10,466 nt of DNA from NCBI GenBank assembly GCA_937952305.1, contig CALFZO010000133.1, forward strand, positions 1 to 10,466, read 5' to 3'. Within the stretch, counting starts at the first letter, position 1, and each line of letters starts with the position of its first letter. Below, piece after piece: positions 6,363-10,466 of the stretch. This DNA is from an uncultured Anaerolineales bacterium (GTDB taxonomy: Bacteria; Chloroflexota; Anaerolineae; Anaerolineales; UBA6663). Under the pieces are notes generated by a model, which saw nothing but the letters and a program-made list of their open reading frames with translations, did no database searches and was not told the origin of the DNA. A program made the position numbers and the translations under genes.

Positions 6363-6848
6363 ATGAAGCTAGCGGTCAAGATCACGGTCAACGGAGTCGA
6401 ACGCGCCCACGAAGTTGAACCACGCCAGTTGCTCGTGCATTATCTGCGCGACACCCTGGGCCTGACCGGCACCAACGTCGGTTGTGACACCAGCCAGTGC
6501 GGGTCCTGCACGATCCTGTTCGCCGCGCCCGGAGCGGAGCGCGGTGAAGCCGTCAAGGCCTGCACCCTGTTGGCCGCGCAGGCGGACGGGGCCGCGATCA
6601 CCACGATCGAAGGGCTGGCCCAGAACGGCCAACTCCACCCCTTGCAGACCGCGTTCTGGGAGCAGCACGGCCTGCAGTGCGGGTTCTGCACGCCCGGGAT
6701 GATCCTCACCGCCGCCGATCTGCTCCAGCGCAACCCGCATCCCAGCGAAGCCGAGATCCGGCATGGCCTGGAGGGCAACCTCTGCCGCTGCACGGGTTAT
6801 CAGAACATCGTCAAAGCCGTCCAGGCCGCAGCCGCGCAGCTGGCCTAG
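6363..6848 (+). CDS. coxS: Form II CO dehydrogenase-like molybdenum hydroxylase, [2Fe-2S] small subunit
   Basis: This is the electron-transfer subunit of a CoxSLM-type hydroxylase, carrying electrons from the Mo site to FAD. It has 161 residues, the usual length. The N-terminal plant-ferredoxin-like domain binds one cluster through Cys41, Cys46, Cys49 (GCDTSQCGSC) and Cys67. The C-terminal helical domain binds the second through Cys106 and Cys109 (QCGFCTPGM) and Cys141 and Cys143 (NLCRCTGYQNI). All eight ligands are present, as is Gln105, which is conserved near the Mo pterin in the family. It is first in an S-L-M operon and ends 22 nt before coxL. The family also includes xanthine dehydrogenase and isoquinoline/nicotinate hydroxylase subunits, so the operon substrate is not settled by this gene. 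Confidence 0.93.
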   Translation: MKLAVKITVNGVERAHEVEPRQLLVHYLRDTLGLTGTNVGCDTSQCGSCTILFAAPGAERGEAVKACTLLAAQADGAAITTIEGLAQNGQLHPLQTAFWEQHGLQCGFCTPGMILTAADLLQRNPHPSEAEIRHGLEGNLCRCTGYQNIVKAVQAAAAQLA

Positions 6849-6870
6849 CCCGCGCCCATTGGAGGACCCC

Positions 6871-9222
6871 ATGCCCAACTATGTCGGCAAGAGCCTGAAA
6901 CGCAAGGAAGACCCGCGCTTCATCCAGGGCCAGGGCAAATACGTGGCCAACCTCAGCCTGCCCGGGATGACCTACCTGGCCCTCAAGCGCAGCCCGTACG
7001 CCCACGCCCGGATCAAGAACATCAACACCGCCAAGGCCAAAGCCCTGCCCGGCGTCGTGGCCGTCTTCACCGGCGCCGATACAGCCGAGGTGGGGATGCT
7101 GCCCAGCGGCTGGAACGTGCCCGGCATCAAGGTGCCGGCCAACCGCGTTCTGCAGACCGATAAGGTCCGCCACGTCGGCGACCGGGTGGCGCTGGTGGTG
7201 GCCGAGACGCCCTACATCGCCGCCGACGCCCTGGACCTGATCGAGGTCGACTATGAGCCGCTGCCGGCCGTCACCGATGCGCGCCAGGCCGCCCAGCCCG
7301 GCGCGCCGCTCCTGCACGACAGCGTCCCGGACAACGTCAGCTACACCTGGGCGCTCGGCAACAAGGACGAGGTCGAGCAAGCCTTCGCCGCGGCCGACCA
7401 CGTCGTGGAACTGGAGCTCACCAACCAGCGCCTGATCGCCACGGCCATGGAGCCGCGCGCGGCCGTGGCCCAGTGGAGCCCCTTCACCGAGGAGATGACG
7501 CTCTGGACCACGAGCCAGAACCCGAACCTGACGCGCGTCGTCTTGAGCGCGTTCCTGATCGGCGTCCCCGAGCACAAGCTGCGCGTGATCTCCCCAGACG
7601 TAGGCGGCGGCTTCGGCAGCAAGATCCCGACTTATCCGGAAGAGGCGCTGGTGCCGTGGGCGGCGCGCAAGGTCGGCCGGCCCGTGAAGTGGGTGGCCAG
7701 CCGCAGCGAGTCAGCCATGTCTGACACGCAGGGCCGCGACCATGTCACCGTCGCCAAGCTGGCCTTGAAGCAGGACGGCACCATCCTGGCGCTGCGCATC
7801 GCCACCTGGGCCAACAACGGCGCTTACATCTCGCTGGTGGCCGCGCTCATCCCGACCGCGTTCTACATCACGCTGCTCTCTGGCCTATACAAGATCCCGG
7901 CCATCTACGGCGAGATGTGGGGCACGCTCACCAACACAGTCTGGGTGGACGCCTACCGCGGCGCCGGCCGACCCGAGGCGGCCTATGTGGTCGAGCGGCT
8001 GGTGGATGTGGCCGCCCAGAAATTGGGGCTGGATCCGGTGGAGATCCGGCGCAAGAACTTCATCCCGGCCGCCGACTTCCCGTATCAGACCCCGGTGGCC
8101 CTGCAGTACGACAGCGGCAACTACCAGGGCGTGCTGGACAAGGCCCTGGAGCTTTCCGGCTACGCCCAGCTGCGGGCCGCGCAGGCCGAGGCCCGCAAAC
8201 AGGGCCGGCTGGTGGGCATCGGCGTGGGCGCGTGCATTGAGGCCAGCGGTCCCGCGCCTTCCAAGGTGGCCGGCGCGCTGGGCGGCGTCACCGGCTTCTG
8301 GGAGAGCGGCAGCATCCGCGTCCACGCCACCGGCAAGGTCACAGTGCTGACCGGCGCCCACACCCACGGCCAGGGCCACGAGACTACGATGGCTCAGATC
8401 GTGGCCGACCAGCTCGGCGTAGACATCAACGACATCGACCTGGTCCACGGCGACACGGCCGTGATCCCGAACGGCATGGGCACTTACGGCAGCCGCAGCA
8501 CCTCCGTGGGCGGTAGCGCTCTGGTGCGCAGCGCCGAGAAGGTCCGCGCCAAGGTCATGAAGATCGCGGCCCACCAGTTGGAGGCGGCCGTGGAAGACGT
8601 GGTCTACGACCGCGAGCAGGGCAAGGTCTACGTCAAGGGCGCGCCGTCCAAGGCCAAGACTTTCGGCGAGCTGGCTTTCGCCGCTTACACCGCCCACAAC
8701 CTGCCGGAGGGCGTCGAGCCGGGCCTGGAGGAGGACGCCTACTACGACCCGGCCAACTTCACCTACCCCAACAGCATCCACATCGCCCAGGTGGAAGTGG
8801 ACGCCGACACCGGCGCCGTCGCCATCCAGCGTTACGCGGCCGTGGACGACGTCGGCAAGGTCATCAACCCCATGATCGTCGACGGCCAGATCCAGGGCGG
8901 CATCGCCCAGGGGGTGGGGCAGGCGCTTTGGGAGCACGGCGCCTACACGGCCGACGGCCAGCTTCTGGCCGCCAATCTGATGGAGTACGCGGTGCCGCAC
9001 GCGGCCGGCTTCCCGATGATCGCCACCGCGCGCACCGAGACGCCGTCGCCGCACAATCCGCTGGGCGTCAAGGGCGTGGGCGAGATGGGTACCATCGCCT
9101 CGACGCCCACCATCGTCAACGCGGTGATGGACGCGCTGGCGCCGCTTGGCGTCAAGCACATCGACATGCCGCTGACGCCGGAAAAGGTCTGGCGCGCGAT
9201 CCAGGCGGCCCAGCGGAGCTGA
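6871..9222 (+). CDS. coxL: Form II CO dehydrogenase-like / aldehyde-oxidase-type molybdopterin large subunit
   Basis: This is the catalytic Mo-pterin subunit of the hydroxylase, 783 residues from the ATG at 6871; GGAGGA at 6861-6866 fixes this start over an upstream in-frame ATG inside coxS. The N-terminal a/b hammerhead domain begins at VGKSLKRKEDPRFIQGQGKYV. The Mo-binding domain contains GGGFGSK (245-251), the active-site loop AYRGAGR (361-367), GQGHETT (from Gly500), GSRSTSVGGSA and the catalytic glutamate Glu738 in KGVGEMG. In true form I CO dehydrogenase the loop is AYxCSFR and its Cys binds Cu; here that position is Gly364, so a Mo-Cu site is not expected. Form II enzymes are widespread, and their role as CO oxidisers is disputed, with other hydroxylations possible. 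It sits between coxS and coxM with gaps of about 20 nt. No maturation genes (coxD, E, F, G) are in view. Confidence 0.92.
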   Translation: MPNYVGKSLKRKEDPRFIQGQGKYVANLSLPGMTYLALKRSPYAHARIKNINTAKAKALPGVVAVFTGADTAEVGMLPSGWNVPGIKVPANRVLQTDKVRHVGDRVALVVAETPYIAADALDLIEVDYEPLPAVTDARQAAQPGAPLLHDSVPDNVSYTWALGNKDEVEQAFAAADHVVELELTNQRLIATAMEPRAAVAQWSPFTEEMTLWTTSQNPNLTRVVLSAFLIGVPEHKLRVISPDVGGGFGSKIPTYPEEALVPWAARKVGRPVKWVASRSESAMSDTQGRDHVTVAKLALKQDGTILALRIATWANNGAYISLVAALIPTAFYITLLSGLYKIPAIYGEMWGTLTNTVWVDAYRGAGRPEAAYVVERLVDVAAQKLGLDPVEIRRKNFIPAADFPYQTPVALQYDSGNYQGVLDKALELSGYAQLRAAQAEARKQGRLVGIGVGACIEASGPAPSKVAGALGGVTGFWESGSIRVHATGKVTVLTGAHTHGQGHETTMAQIVADQLGVDINDIDLVHGDTAVIPNGMGTYGSRSTSVGGSALVRSAEKVRAKVMKIAAHQLEAAVEDVVYDREQGKVYVKGAPSKAKTFGELAFAAYTAHNLPEGVEPGLEEDAYYDPANFTYPNSIHIAQVEVDADTGAVAIQRYAAVDDVGKVINPMIVDGQIQGGIAQGVGQALWEHGAYTADGQLLAANLMEYAVPHAAGFPMIATARTETPSPHNPLGVKGVGEMGTIASTPTIVNAVMDALAPLGVKHIDMPLTPEKVWRAIQAAQRS

Positions 9223-9243
9223 ACCCAGCCAAAGGACACTCGC

Positions 9244-10110
<867 letters not shown>

Positions 10111-10147
10111 CCCACTCTGTCCGCCATGCCCGATGGGGCGACCAGCG

Positions 10148-10182
10148 CCGGGCGGCTCCCGAGACGGGGCCGCCCGGTTTTT
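10148..10182 (+). terminator. Intrinsic terminator of the coxSLM operon
   Basis: CCGGGCGGC (10148-10156) pairs perfectly with GCCGCCCGG (10169-10177). An inner CCCG/CGGG stem has a 3-nt AGA loop and one bulged T. Five T follow at 10178-10182. It is a textbook Rho-independent terminator 37 nt after the coxM stop, so the aldehyde dehydrogenase gene beyond is probably a separate unit or is reached by partial read-through. Confidence 0.88.
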
Positions 10183-10214
10183 GTCGGGGCATTCCCGGCA
10201 GGAGGCACACGGCG

Positions 10215-10466
10215 ATGGACTCCAGACTGTTGATCGACGGCCAGTGGGTAGAGGCGGGCGCGCCGTTAGAAGTCCGGAACAAGTACACCGGCGCCGTCAT
10301 CGGCGCCGTGCCGGCCGCCCGGCGCGAGGACGTGGACGCCGCCCTGGCGGCCGCCCAGCGCGCGGCGCCGGTCATGGCCGACCTGCCGGCCCACCAACGA
10401 GCCGATATCCTGCTGCGCGCCGCCGGCCTGATCCGCGAGCAACGCGACGACTTCGCGCGCCTGATC
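10215..10466 (+). CDS. Aldehyde dehydrogenase, NAD(P)-dependent (N-terminal part, cut by the window edge)
   Basis: Only the first 84 codons are present and the frame is open at the window end. The start LLIDGQWVEAG, then VRNKYTGAVIGAVP, DVDAALAAAQRA and HQRADILLRAAGLI, is the standard N-terminus of the ALDH superfamily, where these segments form the first strands and helices of the NAD-binding domain. The catalytic Cys and Glu lie beyond the window. AGGAGG at 10200-10205 is 9 nt before the ATG. It resembles the lactaldehyde or phosphonoacetaldehyde group of ALDHs, but the substrate cannot be assigned from this fragment. Its place after a form II coxSLM cluster suggests an aldehyde-related pathway, which is inference, and the terminator between them argues for separate transcription. 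Confidence 0.85.
   Translation, partial: MDSRLLIDGQWVEAGAPLEVRNKYTGAVIGAVPAARREDVDAALAAAQRAAPVMADLPAHQRADILLRAAGLIREQRDDFARLI

Noticed and set aside
6358..6366. Two-codon frame ATG-CGA-TGA overlapping the coxS start codon
   Set aside because: Only 2 nt from the Shine-Dalgarno, too close for efficient initiation; likely chance, though translational coupling cannot be excluded.
6206..6418. 70-codon + strand frame in the coxS leader, considered as a leader peptide
   Set aside because: It has no clear ribosome site, runs through the terminator hairpin into coxS in another frame, and lacks regulatory codon runs.
7885..9159. Long - strand open frame opposite coxL
   Set aside because: His/Val/Gly/Asp-rich antisense shadow of the coxL codons, no domain signature.

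Overview
This is a GC-rich bacterial window with every gene on the + strand. The lipoprotein N-terminus (a lipobox Cys followed by an Ala/Thr/Pro/Gln-rich stretch), a CUT1-type sugar ABC system and a form II coxSLM cluster together resemble environmental Chloroflexota (Anaerolineae-like). That assignment is an inference from protein style, not a phylogenetic result.

The left half (about 91-6037) is a carbohydrate-uptake module. It encodes a solute-binding lipoprotein (91-1452), one polypeptide carrying both MalF-like and MalG-like permease halves (1558-3576), a cytoplasmic GH3 NagZ-type glycosidase or phosphorylase (3632-5227), and a beta-phosphoglucomutase (5399-6037). A perfect 14-bp stem-loop lies between the binding-protein and permease genes, where differential expression of the two is often set. 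No transporter ATPase, regulator or sugar phosphorylase of the GH65 kind is present, so the ATPase is either outside the window or shared with other transporters.

The middle (6038-6362) is a relatively AT-rich 325-bp intergenic region. It holds a sigma70-like promoter with a perfect TATAAT, a leader of about 170 nt with internal pairing, and a well-formed intrinsic terminator whose T-tract ends 9 nt before the coxS Shine-Dalgarno. Any transcript of the downstream operon from this promoter has to cross that terminator. The arrangement looks like transcription attenuation (riboswitch, leader RNA or antitermination) and is the most interesting signal in the window.

The right half (6363-10110) is a compact coxS-coxL-coxM operon for a molybdenum hydroxylase: a 2x[2Fe-2S] subunit, a Mo-pterin catalytic subunit and an FAD subunit. 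CoxL carries the form II signature AYRGAGR in place of the Cu-binding AYxCSFR of true CO dehydrogenase, and the S-L-M order is also that of form II, so the substrate is open. A strong intrinsic terminator (10148-10182) ends this operon. After it an aldehyde dehydrogenase gene starts at 10215 and runs off the window edge.
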